A DNA stretch of 64,000 nt from Gammaproteobacteria bacterium (GTDB lineage Bacteria; Pseudomonadota; Gammaproteobacteria; Burkholderiales; Sulfuricellaceae), in the NCBI GenBank assembly GCA_018824405.1, contig JAHJGO010000009.1, positions 62,001 to 126,000 on the forward strand, written 5' to 3'. A model generated the notes under the pieces. That model saw only the letters and a program-made list of their open reading frames with translations, did no database searches and was not told the DNA's origin. Below are positions 16,647 through 25,847 of this stretch, in pieces. Position numbers and translations under genes: made by a program. Each line of letters begins with the position of its first letter. Within the stretch, counting starts at the first letter, position 1.

Positions 16647-17284
16647 TCCCCGTTTTGCCCAAGCGACTCGAGCACGCTTTGCCAGCGCCGCTCCAGCGTG
16701 GCATCAAGTTCGCCACTGGCAGTTTCGAGGCGGCAACCACCAGCCTCAATCTGGTTATCCTCGACCACTCGCCAGTGACCATGTGCCAATTCAGCTTCAA
16801 GACTGGAGCGTACCAGTGCTGCGTCCTGTGGATGCAGAATCAACTGCGGATGCTGATTGACATGAGGAAAACTGTTGATGGCGTCCTTCACTACAGTCAG
16901 GACCAGTTCCGGTCGCACCACCAGAGCCTGGCGCAACATCTGGCGAGCAATATCGAGCGCCAGATCGAGCAGCTGCTGTGATACCTCCTGGTCCATCTGC
17001 AGCAGGACATCATTTACCTGGCTCAACAAATCATTCAGACGCTGCGCTTCCTGCCGGGCTTGCTCCAGCCCCTCGCTATAGCCTTTTTCTTTACCCTGCT
17101 CCAGACCTTCGCGATATCCTTCCTGATGCGCTTGCTGGTGCATAAGCTCGATTGCCTCCGCCGTGGGCAGCGAGACCTGATTGCTTCCGGCATCTTCTAC
17201 TGCTGCAGGCCGCTCATCTTCAAAAGCATCCAACTCCCAACGTTGGTATGCGCTCAACTCCTCTTTGGGGATAATTTTGGACAT
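16628..17284 (-). CDS. fliH: Flagellar assembly protein FliH
   Basis: This 218-residue protein dimerises, binds FliI and tethers it to FliN at the C-ring. The N-terminal part includes the Trp-bearing [16 protein letters not shown] Gly-repeat stretch follows ([20 protein letters not shown], the GxxxG-type helix typical of FliH, about residues 55-80), then the C-terminal domain with [19 protein letters not shown]. It overlaps fliI. Confidence 0.95.
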   Translation of the reverse strand: MSKIIPKEELSAYQRWELDAFEDERPAAVEDAGSNQVSLPTAEAIELMHQQAHQEGYREGLEQGKEKGYSEGLEQARQEAQRLNDLLSQVNDVLLQMDQEVSQQLLDLALDIARQMLRQALVVRPELVLTVVKDAINSFPHVNQHPQLILHPQDAALVRSSLEAELAHGHWRVVEDNQIEAGGCRLETASGELDATLERRWQSVLESLGQNGEWLGPK

Positions 17285-17306
17285 GCGTTATCGGGTAGCA
17301 AACGCA

Positions 17307-18317
17307 TCAGAGCATCTGCTCATCGCCCTTGCCTCCCAGCACGATCTGGCCTTCATCCGCCAGGCGGCGCACCACCTTGAGAATTTCCTTCTGCTCAGCC
17401 TCAACTTCAGAAAGACGCACCGGACCTTTGGCCTCGAGATCGTCGCGCAGCATCTCTGCGGCTCGGGAGGACATATTCTTGAAAATCTTTTCGCGCAGCT
17501 CTGGTGTCGCACCTTTCAGGGCAAGGATCAGGGATTCGGATTGAACTTCGCGCAACAACAACTGGATCGAACGATCGTCAATATCATTCAGATTATCGAA
17601 CACGAACATCTCGTCCTGAATCCCCTGCGCCAGTTCCGGATCGTAGTCACGGACGCTGTTGATCACCGAGGTTTCGTTGGCCGTGCCCATGAAGTTGAGA
17701 ATCTCCGCCGCCGCGCGTACACCACCCATGGCACTTTTCTTGATATTGGTATTGCCGGCAAGCAGCTTTGTCAGCACATCATTCAGCTCCCTCAGGGCGG
17801 AGGGCTGGATGCCATCCAGCGTCGCGATGCGCAGAAGGACATCATTGCGCAGACGCTCAACAAAGGAACCCAGCACTTCACTGGCCTGATCCCGATCCAG
17901 ATGCACGAGGATGGTAGCAATAATCTGGGGATGTTCGTTCTTGATCAATTCCGCCACGGCTGCAGCATCCATCCATTTCAGGCTTTCAATACCCGCCGTG
18001 TCGCCGCCCTGCAGGATGCGATCAATCAGGTTTCCGGCTCGCTCGCTACCCAGCGCCTTGGTCAGAACGGAACGGATATATTCGTCATTGGCCATGCCCA
18101 CGTGGGTTTTTTCCTCGGCCTCCTTGCGAAATTCATGCAACACCGCCTCGATCTGATCGCGCTTCACGTTTTTCAGGCTTGCCATTGCCGAGCCCAGCTT
18201 CTGCACCTCTTTCGGTCCGAGATGCTTAAACACCTCCGACGCCTCCTCCTCCCCCAGAGACATCAACAAAATCGCACTCTTCAGAACACCTTCGTCGCTC
18301 ACTCTGTACCCACCCAA
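17307..18317 (-). CDS. fliG: Flagellar motor switch protein FliG
   Basis: This 336-residue rotor protein interacts with the MotA stator and couples the C-ring to FliF. Three FliG domains are recognisable. The C-terminal torque helix carries the charged pattern DDRSIQLLLREVQSESLILALKG, and SSRAAEMLRDDLEAKGPVRLSEVE follows. The EHPQ motif of the middle domain is in KNEHPQIIATIL. Length is standard. The start overlaps the fliF stop by 19 bases. Confidence 0.97.
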   Translation of the reverse strand: MGGYRVSDEGVLKSAILLMSLGEEEASEVFKHLGPKEVQKLGSAMASLKNVKRDQIEAVLHEFRKEAEEKTHVGMANDEYIRSVLTKALGSERAGNLIDRILQGGDTAGIESLKWMDAAAVAELIKNEHPQIIATILVHLDRDQASEVLGSFVERLRNDVLLRIATLDGIQPSALRELNDVLTKLLAGNTNIKKSAMGGVRAAAEILNFMGTANETSVINSVRDYDPELAQGIQDEMFVFDNLNDIDDRSIQLLLREVQSESLILALKGATPELREKIFKNMSSRAAEMLRDDLEAKGPVRLSEVEAEQKEILKVVRRLADEGQIVLGGKGDEQML

Positions 18318-19948
18318 TCTTTCACGACACTCGCCACCACACGCGGGTCCTGTTTTGCCAATTCCTTGGCCGCCTTGAGATTCTCTTCATAACCTGCCGC
18401 CTGGGCCGCCTTTGCCGCTGCTTCCGGCGAAATCTCGGCAGTTTCTTCGCCATCTTCTCCCGACAGGCCCGCATGTTCGCCCGCATGCTCATGCGGACGT
18501 GCCAGATCACGCAGGATGGGGCGGATCACACCGAATACCAGATAAAAGAGCAAGGCGGCAATCAGCAGATTTTTCCCGACTTCCTTTACCAAAGCCATAT
18601 TACCCGGCTCTTTCCACAACGGAACAGCAGGAATTTCTTCTGCCTCACTCTCGGTAAAGGCTGCGTTGACTACATTCAAAGTATCGCCACGAGCCTGGTT
18701 GAAACCCATCGCTTCTTTGACCAGATTCTGAACCTGGCTCAACTCGGCCGAGGAGAGAGGTTTGTTGGCTCCCTTTGCGTCCTTACGGTGATTCACCACC
18801 ACCGCCACCGAGAGGCGCTTGACGCCGCCAACCGGCTGACGAACATGCTGGATGGTTTTATCCACCTCAAAATTGACGGTAGACTCCTTGTGGACATTCC
18901 CCGCACCGGTGGCCGTTCCCGCGCCCCCTCCTGCACCCGGCGCGGCCGCTGCTGTGATTGGCGCACTCGCCGCTCCAGGTGGCTGGTTAGACAAAGCGCC
19001 TGGCACACCGCTGGCCTGTTTACCAGCATCGCCGTTGGTTTCACTCATCTGCTGACTGCGGATTGCGGCTTCATTTGGCACCGGATTGGGCTTGTAGGTT
19101 TCTGCCGTCTGCTCGACCATGGAAAAATCCAGGTCAGCCGCCACCTGCGCCTTGACGTTACCCACCCCCAGAATCGGCATCAGAATGGATTCGATGCGCT
19201 TGACGTAGCTCAGCTCGACCTGATGCAGGTAATCCAGCTGCGTCGGGTCCAGGCCCGCTTGCTTACCAGCGCCATCCCCCGCGCCCGTGAGCAGATTGCC
19301 GCCCTGATCCACCACCGTCACGTTTTTTACGGGCAGATCGGGAACGCTGCTTGAAATCAGGTGAGCAATGCCGCTGACCTGAGCCGCATCGAGATTCCGG
19401 CCCGGATAGAGACTCAACAAAACGGATGCGCTTGGTTTCTGCTGCTCACGAATAAACACCGAGGGGCGCGGAATGGCAAGATGTACGCGCGCACCCTGCA
19501 CCGCGGAAAGCGACTGGATGGAACGGGTTATTTCACCCTCCAGGGCACGCTGGTAATTGACTCGCTCCAGAAACTCGCTCATCCCGAGCTTCTGGCCATC
19601 CATCAGCTCGAATCCAACTACACTCCCCTTGGGTAAACCTTGTGAAGCAAGGCGCAGGCGCACTTCGTAGACTTCATTCGAGGGCACCAGAATCGCCCCC
19701 CCGCCTTCGGCCATCTTGTAAGGGATGTTCATCTGCTGCAAAGAGGAGATGATCGTTCCGCCGTCGCGGTCGGAAAGATTACTATAGAGCACCCGGTAAT
19801 CGGGCGTCTGGGACCACATCCAGCTGCCTGACAGAAGCGCGATAATCGCGGCCACGGCAAACATCAAGCCCAGCTTCTGCTGATTGCTCAAATGGCCGAG
19901 TCCTCCGCGCAATCTGCCTAAAGCCGTGTCCTGGACCGCTACTGCCAT
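18299..19948 (-). CDS. fliF: Flagellar MS-ring protein FliF
   Basis: This 549-residue protein polymerises into the MS ring, the first flagellar structure in the inner membrane. Two transmembrane helices flank a large periplasmic region: about residues 28-47 (LGLMFAVAAIIALLSGSWMW) and about 455-475 (NLLIAALLFYLVFGVIRPIL). The ring-building motifs include DYRVLYSNLSDRDGG and RVHLAIPRPSVFIREQQKPSASV. A Gly/Ala/Pro-rich loop lies at about 315-345. The C-terminal tail (AKELAKQDPRVVASVVKDWV) is the FliG-binding segment. It lies 75 bases after fliE. Confidence 0.97.
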   Translation of the reverse strand: MAVAVQDTALGRLRGGLGHLSNQQKLGLMFAVAAIIALLSGSWMWSQTPDYRVLYSNLSDRDGGTIISSLQQMNIPYKMAEGGGAILVPSNEVYEVRLRLASQGLPKGSVVGFELMDGQKLGMSEFLERVNYQRALEGEITRSIQSLSAVQGARVHLAIPRPSVFIREQQKPSASVLLSLYPGRNLDAAQVSGIAHLISSSVPDLPVKNVTVVDQGGNLLTGAGDGAGKQAGLDPTQLDYLHQVELSYVKRIESILMPILGVGNVKAQVAADLDFSMVEQTAETYKPNPVPNEAAIRSQQMSETNGDAGKQASGVPGALSNQPPGAASAPITAAAAPGAGGGAGTATGAGNVHKESTVNFEVDKTIQHVRQPVGGVKRLSVAVVVNHRKDAKGANKPLSSAELSQVQNLVKEAMGFNQARGDTLNVVNAAFTESEAEEIPAVPLWKEPGNMALVKEVGKNLLIAALLFYLVFGVIRPILRDLARPHEHAGEHAGLSGEDGEETAEISPEAAAKAAQAAGYEENLKAAKELAKQDPRVVASVVKDWVGTE

Positions 19949-20023
19949 TGATAAACTCTGTGTAAGTTAACCCCTGCTAAACGCACCGGGAAGAAAAAGG
20001 TATCTACAAGGAGCCCTGAGACG

Positions 20024-20341
20024 TCATACCGGCATACTCATAATATCCTGATACGCGGAAACCAGCTTGTTTCGTACCTGTACCATGGTCTGAAAGGAGA
20101 CGTTCGCCTTTTGCAGTGAAATCATCACCTCCTGCAGGCTGGCATCGGACGTACCCAACTCGAAATTCTTCGCCATGTTTGAAGATTCCTGCTGCGCGCT
20201 GTTGACCTGATCTATGGAAGTTTTGAGCATGGCGGCAAAATCTGCCCCACCCTGCGGGGTCTGTTGCGCCCCCCCCCCTGCAGCCACGGCGGCAGTCGCC
20301 TGCATCTGGCTGAGAAGCTGATCAATTCCCTGCATATTCAT
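20024..20341 (-). CDS. fliE: Flagellar hook-basal body protein FliE
   Basis: This 105-residue small rod protein joins the MS ring and the rod. The pattern ADFAAMLKTSIDQVNSAQQ, then FELGTSDASLQEVMISLQKA and FQTMVQVRNKLVSAYQDIM, is the FliE signature. It is the first structural gene of the long operon and has a good sigma-54-type promoter immediately upstream. Confidence 0.96.
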   Translation of the reverse strand: MNMQGIDQLLSQMQATAAVAAGGGAQQTPQGGADFAAMLKTSIDQVNSAQQESSNMAKNFELGTSDASLQEVMISLQKANVSFQTMVQVRNKLVSAYQDIMSMPV

Positions 20342-20381
20342 GATTAAAAACTCTCCGGCATCAATTTATATGCTGCAAACA

Positions 20382-20397
20382 AGCAAAAATCATACCT
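20382..20397 (-). promoter_or_regulatory. Sigma-54-type promoter of the fliE operon
   Basis: The minus strand reads AGGTATGATTTTTGCT, matching TGGCACG-N4-TTGCW at GG, A, G, TTGC and W, with GG and GC 10 bases apart. It lies in the 55-base gap between fleR and fliE. The adjacent fleR encodes a sigma-54 activator, which fits known FleR/FlrC control of fliE operons. Confidence 0.68.
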
Positions 20398-21743
20398 TAA
20401 CTATCTTGCGCCTGCCCAGAGACAGCGCCTTCTTCCCTGTACTGCTGCAACTTGTAACGCAAAGTTCGCTCGCTCATCCCTAGCCGCTGCGCGGCCAGCT
20501 TGCGGGACCCCTTTACCGCATCCAGCGTCTCCATGATATGCACTCGTTCCAAGGACTTCATGTCCAACGGCGGCTCCGAAGCCGACTCGATCTTGGGCGG
20601 CAAATCCGCCCTCGCAAGCTGAGGCAGATGCAAATGCTCGACCTCAATCAAAACACCAGGTGCGAGAATCAGCGCGCGCTGTATGACGTTTTCAAGCTCT
20701 CTGATGTTACCCGGCCAGCCATATTGCGTCAATTGCCTTACTGCCTCCTCAGACAGTGAAATACCTGCCCGCCCGAAGCTGGCAGCAAAGCGGGCGAGAA
20801 ACTGCTGTGCCAGCGGCACAATGTCGGCGGTCCGCTGGCGCAATGCGGGCATTTCCAGAGGAAACACGTTAAGTCGGTAATACAGGTCTTCTCGGAAACA
20901 GCCACGCTTCACCTCTGCCACAAGGTCGCGATTGGACGTAGCCAGCACTCGCACATCCAGTGAAATCGCCTTGCGCCCGCCAACCCGCTCCACTTCTCTT
21001 TCCTGCAGCACGCGCAACAATTTGGCCTGAAGGCCCAACGGCATTTCCGATATTTCATCCAGCAACAGGGTTCCGCCCTGGGCCTGTTCAAACTTGCCGG
21101 CCTGGGATTGCTGAGCGCCGGTAAAAGCCCCTTTCTCATGGCCAAACAGGGTCGCCTCCAGCAAATTCTCAGGGATGGCAGCACAATTGATGGCGACAAA
21201 AGGCCCGCCAGAACGCGGGGAAAATCGGTGGATAAAACGTGCAACAATTTCCTTGCCGGTGCCACTCTCTCCCGTAATCATGACCGTCGCCACCGTTGCC
21301 GCCACTCGTTTTGCCAAGTCAAACAGTTCGCGCGAACGCGCATCTTCGGCAATCACTTCAGTTGCGCCTTCAATGGGGGCGGGCAACATATAACGTACCA
21401 CTTCAGCCAGCAAGATATCCGGCTCGAAAGGTTTGGTCAGATAATGGCATGCCCCAGCCTGCATCGCCTCCACAGCCTTGTCGATCATGCCGTAAGCGGT
21501 CATCAGCAACACCGGCAAATGCGGATAAGCCTGCTTGATCTCGCGCAGCAGAGTATGACCATCCATAGGCTGCATCTGCACATCCGTCACTACCAGGCCA
21601 ACGGTGCGGCGGCGCAGCATTTCCAGCGCCATCACACCGTCCGCAGCACTGATCGCCTCATACCCGGACAACGCAAGGGTGTCGCACAAAGCCTCGCGCA
21701 AATCCCTGTCATCTTCAACAATTAAAATCGGCAGTGTTTTCAT
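20397..21743 (-). CDS. fleR: Sigma-54-dependent flagellar response regulator FleR/FlrC
   Basis: This 448-residue three-domain activator has a receiver at residues 1-120 with acidic pocket E10, D11 and D12 and phospho-acceptor D54. The AAA+ domain (about 130-370) has Walker A GESGTGKE, the sigma-54 contact loop GAFTGA, and the R-finger region. A C-terminal Fis-type helix-turn-helix (GSRKLAAQRLGMSERTLRYKL) completes it. In Pseudomonas and Vibrio, FleR/FlrC activates mid-class flagellar promoters once phosphorylated by its partner kinase. Here it is 14 bases behind that kinase gene and directly in front of a sigma-54-type promoter for fliE. Confidence 0.95.
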   Translation of the reverse strand: MKTLPILIVEDDRDLREALCDTLALSGYEAISAADGVMALEMLRRRTVGLVVTDVQMQPMDGHTLLREIKQAYPHLPVLLMTAYGMIDKAVEAMQAGACHYLTKPFEPDILLAEVVRYMLPAPIEGATEVIAEDARSRELFDLAKRVAATVATVMITGESGTGKEIVARFIHRFSPRSGGPFVAINCAAIPENLLEATLFGHEKGAFTGAQQSQAGKFEQAQGGTLLLDEISEMPLGLQAKLLRVLQEREVERVGGRKAISLDVRVLATSNRDLVAEVKRGCFREDLYYRLNVFPLEMPALRQRTADIVPLAQQFLARFAASFGRAGISLSEEAVRQLTQYGWPGNIRELENVIQRALILAPGVLIEVEHLHLPQLARADLPPKIESASEPPLDMKSLERVHIMETLDAVKGSRKLAAQRLGMSERTLRYKLQQYREEGAVSGQAQDS

Positions 21744-21757
21744 CGCTGTGTTTTCTT

Positions 21758-22927
21758 TTATATTTTTTCTACCGGCAAATTCAGTACAAATTCGCTCCCT
21801 TCCCCGGGGGTGGAACGCGCCTCCACCCCGCCTCCATGAGCCTCCACCACATTACGCACAATCGCCAGCCCAAGACCTGTACCCTCAATGCGGGTAGTAA
21901 AGAAAGGTTCGAACAGCCGTTCACTTACGGCCGCATCAAAACCACACCCGGCGTCACTCACGCTCAACTGCAATACGCCATCCTCCAGCCGCCTTGCCCG
22001 CAGCACGACCCGGCCGCCGGCATCACTTGCCTGCAAGGCATTTTCCAGCAGATTAAGCAGGGCACCGGTCAGCGCCTTGCGATCGGCGCGCAATACACAG
22101 GCCGGATAAAGATCCTCGACCATCAGGGTAACACCGCGCTCCAGTACTTGCGGCTCCATGATTTGCGTCAATTCCGCCAGCAATTCCGTCAAGGGCAGGA
22201 TCGCGCGCGCACCAGCCTGGCCTTTGACAAAAGACAGCATATCCTGAATCAGGCATTCCAGATGACGCAAGCGCGCCACCGCCTTGTCTGCAAAACGCAT
22301 TCGATCCGTCTCGGCCAGACCCGGCTTGCTCAAATTGGCGGTATATAGCAGTGCCGTGGCGAGCGGGGTGCGCAGCTGATGCGCCAATCCGGCGGCCATT
22401 TCACCCATTGCCGACAAACGCTGATGGCGTTGCAGTTCCTGCTCCATCAGGTAGGCTTCCGTAACATCATGCAGCAACACGATCCGTCCCCCCAATGTAT
22501 CCAGTGGATTGACCGAGAGATTGAACCGGTGCAATGAAGCATCCGCAGCCGTCATTTCCCATTCATGCGGCGTGGCAGTCCGGCGCAAATCATGCACAAG
22601 CACCTTGTCCCAATCCTGCCCCACCAGATCATCACCCAGCAGGCGCTGCGCGGCTGCATTCGTCTCACTAATCCGGCCAGCGCCATCCACCACCACCACA
22701 CCTGCAGGCAGCGCCGCCAGAAGCATGGCCAGACGCTGAGACAAGGCCTCCTTCTCCAGATACTGGCGGCGCAGTTCACCATTGGCTACGGCCAACTCGC
22801 CCGTCAGCCGTTCGACCTGACCCTGTAGCTCATGATAGGCGCCGGTAAGCTGGGCAGAAGCCTCATTAAAAAGGCTGAATGCCTGCTCCAGCTCCTGCGG
22901 GCTGACGTGTTTGACAGTATCAGACAA
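21758..22927 (-). CDS. fleS: Flagellar sensor histidine kinase FleS/FlrB
   Basis: This 389-residue soluble kinase is the expected partner of FleR. An N-terminal coiled coil (residues about 10-65) leads into a PAS domain (about 65-180: LPAGVVVVDGAGRISETNAA). The HisKA H-box is AAGLAHQLRTPLATALLYTA. The HATPase domain has the N-box LLNLLENALQASDAGG and the G-boxes DAGCGFD and GTGLGLAIVRN. No membrane segments are visible, in line with FlrB-type kinases that sense flagellar assembly inside the cell. Confidence 0.94.
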   Translation of the reverse strand: MSDTVKHVSPQELEQAFSLFNEASAQLTGAYHELQGQVERLTGELAVANGELRRQYLEKEALSQRLAMLLAALPAGVVVVDGAGRISETNAAAQRLLGDDLVGQDWDKVLVHDLRRTATPHEWEMTAADASLHRFNLSVNPLDTLGGRIVLLHDVTEAYLMEQELQRHQRLSAMGEMAAGLAHQLRTPLATALLYTANLSKPGLAETDRMRFADKAVARLRHLECLIQDMLSFVKGQAGARAILPLTELLAELTQIMEPQVLERGVTLMVEDLYPACVLRADRKALTGALLNLLENALQASDAGGRVVLRARRLEDGVLQLSVSDAGCGFDAAVSERLFEPFFTTRIEGTGLGLAIVRNVVEAHGGGVEARSTPGEGSEFVLNLPVEKI

Positions 22928-23238
22928 GAATAATCTCGCTCAAATGATCCGCACATTATACATACTGGACTCTGCGCCTTTTTATCACAAATACCCCAAG
23001 GCCAGGCACTGTTGACGCTCATGAGAAACACTCTACAATGCAGATGGATACTTAATCTGTGCGACATTACAGTAGTGAATCGTTTTATGATTCATTTACA
23101 AAATTTGCGCAAAACACTCAGGTCAACATTAAAGTTCGAAGCCATTTAGCCGCAAACCTTTAGATAGACTTAATTCACTACAATGATTGACCATAAGCAT
23201 ACATAACAGGTCAAGCAAGAATTTATGGGGGAGAAAAT
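22928..23238. other. Divergent intergenic region, fleS / chemoreceptor
   Basis: This 311-base AT-rich region sits between the divergent fleS and the PAS-MCP gene. On the plus strand it contains a sigma-28-type promoter at 23130-23156. On the minus strand a perfect TATAAT lies at 22955-22960, about 30 bases upstream of the fleS start, but without a good -35, so it is only a candidate fleS promoter. A short dyad ATGATTCA / TGAATCGT occurs near 23075-23095. No small gene or RNA is evident. Confidence 0.55.
23130..23156 (+). promoter_or_regulatory. Sigma-28 (FliA)-type promoter of the chemotaxis block
   Basis: TAAAGTTC and GCCGCAAA are separated by exactly 11 bases, against the consensus TAAAGTTT-N11-GCCGATAA (7 of 8 and 6 of 8). 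It lies about 80 bases upstream of the chemoreceptor ATG. FliA control is the norm for late flagellar and chemotaxis genes. Confidence 0.72.
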
Positions 23239-24819
23239 ATGAAAAAAAACCTGCCGGTCACCAACACCGAAGCAAATTATCGCGACAGTGCAGTACTTAT
23301 CTCCAAAACAGATACACGTGGCGTCATCACTTATGCCAATGCCGATTTCATGGAAGTCAGCGGATATGGTGCTGACGAACTGATAGGCAAATCACACAAC
23401 CTCGTGCGCCACCCTGACATGCCGCCGGAGGCGTTTGCCGACCTTTGGAAGCAGATTCAGGCTGGGAAACTTTGGCATGGATTTGTCAAGAACCGTTGCA
23501 AGAATGGCGATTATTACTGGGTGGAGGCCAACGTCACCCCCATCACCGAACACGGAAAAATCACCGGTTATCTCTCGGTGCGTACCAAACCCAGTCGCTC
23601 CCAGGTCAATGATGCAGACGCCCTGTATGCGCGGATGCGTGATGGCAAGGCGCATGGAGCAAAACTTTCAGGCAAGCTCAACGCACTAAGCATCAAAGCC
23701 CGACTGATCGGACTGGTCGTGCTGTTTGCCATGATCTCGAGCGTCAGTGCCGCCTTTGGCTTGAGCGGCATTACACTGGGCATGCTCAACCTGGGATTGG
23801 CGGCGATTCTTGGCCTGTTCATTGTCCGTGCCATCGCCATCCCGCTGGATGACCTGCGCTCTACCCTCATTATGATCCAGGGCAATGAGGACATGTCGCA
23901 ACGCGCCAAGGTCTTCAGGGACGATGAAATCGGCCAGACGGCACAGGCACTCAATGCTCTGGTGCTAGGCTTCCGCGGCATCAGTGGCGAAGTGATAATG
24001 AACGCAGAAAGGATGTCGGGCGCATCTGCTCAACTGGCCAGCTTTTCCAGCCAGGCCAGCCAGAATGCTTCCACACAGGACGAAGTCAGTGCCGTCTCGG
24101 CCGCACTGGAAGAGATGACTGCAAGCCTGGCATCGGTGGCGGAAACCACCCAGAGCGTGTTGCAAATTGCACGGGAAAGCCTGAACAGCTCACACCATGG
24201 CAATGAGAGTCTTTCCGCTTTGCTGGGCGAAATCGACATTGTGGAACAGACGGTGCAGGAAATTGCCGGCAAGGTGGCGCAATTCGTCAACAGCACCCAG
24301 AGCATCCGCCAGATGACCAAGCAAGTGCGTGACATTGCTGACCAGACCAACCTCCTTGCACTTAACGCAGCCATCGAAGCCGCCCGCGCAGGAGAACAGG
24401 GGCGCGGGTTTGCCGTGGTCGCAGACGAGGTCAGGAAACTGGCGGAGAAATCCGCTGCAGCCGCCAAGGAAATCGACGATCTGACGCATGAAATTGCGCA
24501 GCACTCCAGCGGTGTGGATGAGTCCATCAGCAAAGGTCTTGAGCATCTGACCAGCAGCCAGGATTCCATGGAAAATCTGGCCATGGTGCTTGCAGAATCT
24601 TCCCAGACCGTGAAAAGTGTTAGCGAAGGGGTGGAGACCATTGCCACCGCCACGGATGAAGAAGTCCAGGCCAGCACGGACATCAGCCGCAACGTGGATA
24701 AAATTTCCGCTATTACTGAAAACAACAGTATGGCGATCAACCAGACTCTGAGCGCCTCCGTGGAACTGGAAGATATGGCGCGCCACTTGAGAAATACCGT
24801 CAACCGCTTCAAGATATAA
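23239..24819 (+). CDS. PAS-domain methyl-accepting chemotaxis protein (Aer-like)
   Basis: This 526-residue chemoreceptor has a cytoplasmic PAS domain (residues about 10-120; [15 protein letters not shown], then [23 protein letters not shown]) resembling the FAD-binding PAS of Aer aerotaxis receptors. Two closely spaced hydrophobic segments follow (about 155-195), then HAMP and a signalling domain with the hairpin tip [21 protein letters not shown]. It probably senses redox state or energy through PAS; FAD binding is inferred. The start has a strong GGGGAG Shine-Dalgarno. It leads the chemotaxis block behind a sigma-28 promoter. Confidence 0.92.
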   Translation: MKKNLPVTNTEANYRDSAVLISKTDTRGVITYANADFMEVSGYGADELIGKSHNLVRHPDMPPEAFADLWKQIQAGKLWHGFVKNRCKNGDYYWVEANVTPITEHGKITGYLSVRTKPSRSQVNDADALYARMRDGKAHGAKLSGKLNALSIKARLIGLVVLFAMISSVSAAFGLSGITLGMLNLGLAAILGLFIVRAIAIPLDDLRSTLIMIQGNEDMSQRAKVFRDDEIGQTAQALNALVLGFRGISGEVIMNAERMSGASAQLASFSSQASQNASTQDEVSAVSAALEEMTASLASVAETTQSVLQIARESLNSSHHGNESLSALLGEIDIVEQTVQEIAGKVAQFVNSTQSIRQMTKQVRDIADQTNLLALNAAIEAARAGEQGRGFAVVADEVRKLAEKSAAAAKEIDDLTHEIAQHSSGVDESISKGLEHLTSSQDSMENLAMVLAESSQTVKSVSEGVETIATATDEEVQASTDISRNVDKISAITENNSMAINQTLSASVELEDMARHLRNTVNRFKI

Positions 24820-24883
24820 TGCAGCCTTGAATAAAATTGGTTATCCTCCATGCGTGGCGGAACCCCCCGGAGTCTAAATTAAG

Positions 24884-25828
24884 ATGTCAGAACTATTAAA
24901 ACGGATAGATGCTCGCACCAAGCTCGCCGGCACCAACAAGCTGGAAATCCTGCTGTTTACCTTAGGCACGGATCAGAACACCGGGCGCAAGGAAACCTTT
25001 GGCATCAACGTTTTCAAGGTTCGCGAGGTCATGCGCGTACCGGAGATCACCCGAGCACCGGACATGCCCCCTTCTGTGGAAGGCATGGTCAGCCTGCGCG
25101 GCGCGCTGGTGCCGGTAGTGGACCTGATCAAATACACCGGGATCGTGACTGGGGCGCCCCCTGAAATCATGATCGTCACCGAGTATAACTCCCGCACCCA
25201 GGGCTTTCTGGTGGAAAGCGTGGACACCATCCTGCGGCTTGACTGGTCGGAAATCAAGGTTCCGCCGGAAATGCTCATGGCACAGATGGGAGGCCTGGTC
25301 ACGGCCGTCACCCAGCTTCAGGATGGCCGCCTGGTCATGCTCATGGATGTGGAAAAAATTCTTGCCGAAACGACTCACTACGACCAGCATGAAATCATTT
25401 TCGCCAGCCTGATTCCACTGGAAGAAGAACGCACCATTTTCTTCACCGACGACTCCCCGGTCGCGCGCAAGCAGATTGAGCGCACGCTGAATGCGCTGAA
25501 CATTCGCTTTCGCAGTGCCTCCAACGGCAAGCAGGCATGGGAAGAACTGCTGCAGATCGCCGCACGTGCCGATGTCGCCAAACAGCCTGTAAAGAATTTC
25601 ATTCAACTGGTGCTGACAGACGTTGAAATGCCGGAAATGGACGGTTACATTCTGACCAAAAACATCAAGAGCGACCCCCGCTTTGCCGGCATTCCGGTCA
25701 TCATGCATTCCTCTCTGAGCGGCGCATCGAATCAGGAACTTGGGCGCTCGGTGGGCGTGGATGAGTACGTTTCGAAATTCGAGCCTGCCAAACTGTCTGA
25801 AATCCTTACCCGCCGCTTAATGAGTTGA
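24884..25828 (+). CDS. cheV: Chemotaxis adaptor CheV (CheW-receiver fusion), first copy
   Basis: This 314-residue coupling protein has a CheW-like domain (about residues 15-165; INVFKVREVMRVPEITRAPDMP) and a C-terminal receiver (about 180-310). The receiver has the acidic pair in FFTDDSPVARKQ, the phospho-acceptor in LTDVEMPEMDGY, and the conserved Lys in VSKFEP. It links receptors to CheA and can be phosphorylated for adaptation. A six-residue insertion (DQNTGRKE region) precedes FGINVF relative to the second copy. Spacing to the receptor gene is 64 bases and to the next cheV 19 bases. Confidence 0.94.
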   Translation: MSELLKRIDARTKLAGTNKLEILLFTLGTDQNTGRKETFGINVFKVREVMRVPEITRAPDMPPSVEGMVSLRGALVPVVDLIKYTGIVTGAPPEIMIVTEYNSRTQGFLVESVDTILRLDWSEIKVPPEMLMAQMGGLVTAVTQLQDGRLVMLMDVEKILAETTHYDQHEIIFASLIPLEEERTIFFTDDSPVARKQIERTLNALNIRFRSASNGKQAWEELLQIAARADVAKQPVKNFIQLVLTDVEMPEMDGYILTKNIKSDPRFAGIPVIMHSSLSGASNQELGRSVGVDEYVSKFEPAKLSEILTRRLMS

Positions 25829-25847
25829 CTTTTCCAGGACCGACATC

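Noticed and set aside
17181-18392. 403-codon plus-strand open frame opposite fliG
   Set aside because: It mirrors fliG codon structure, has no recognisable motif, and would break the flagellar operon.
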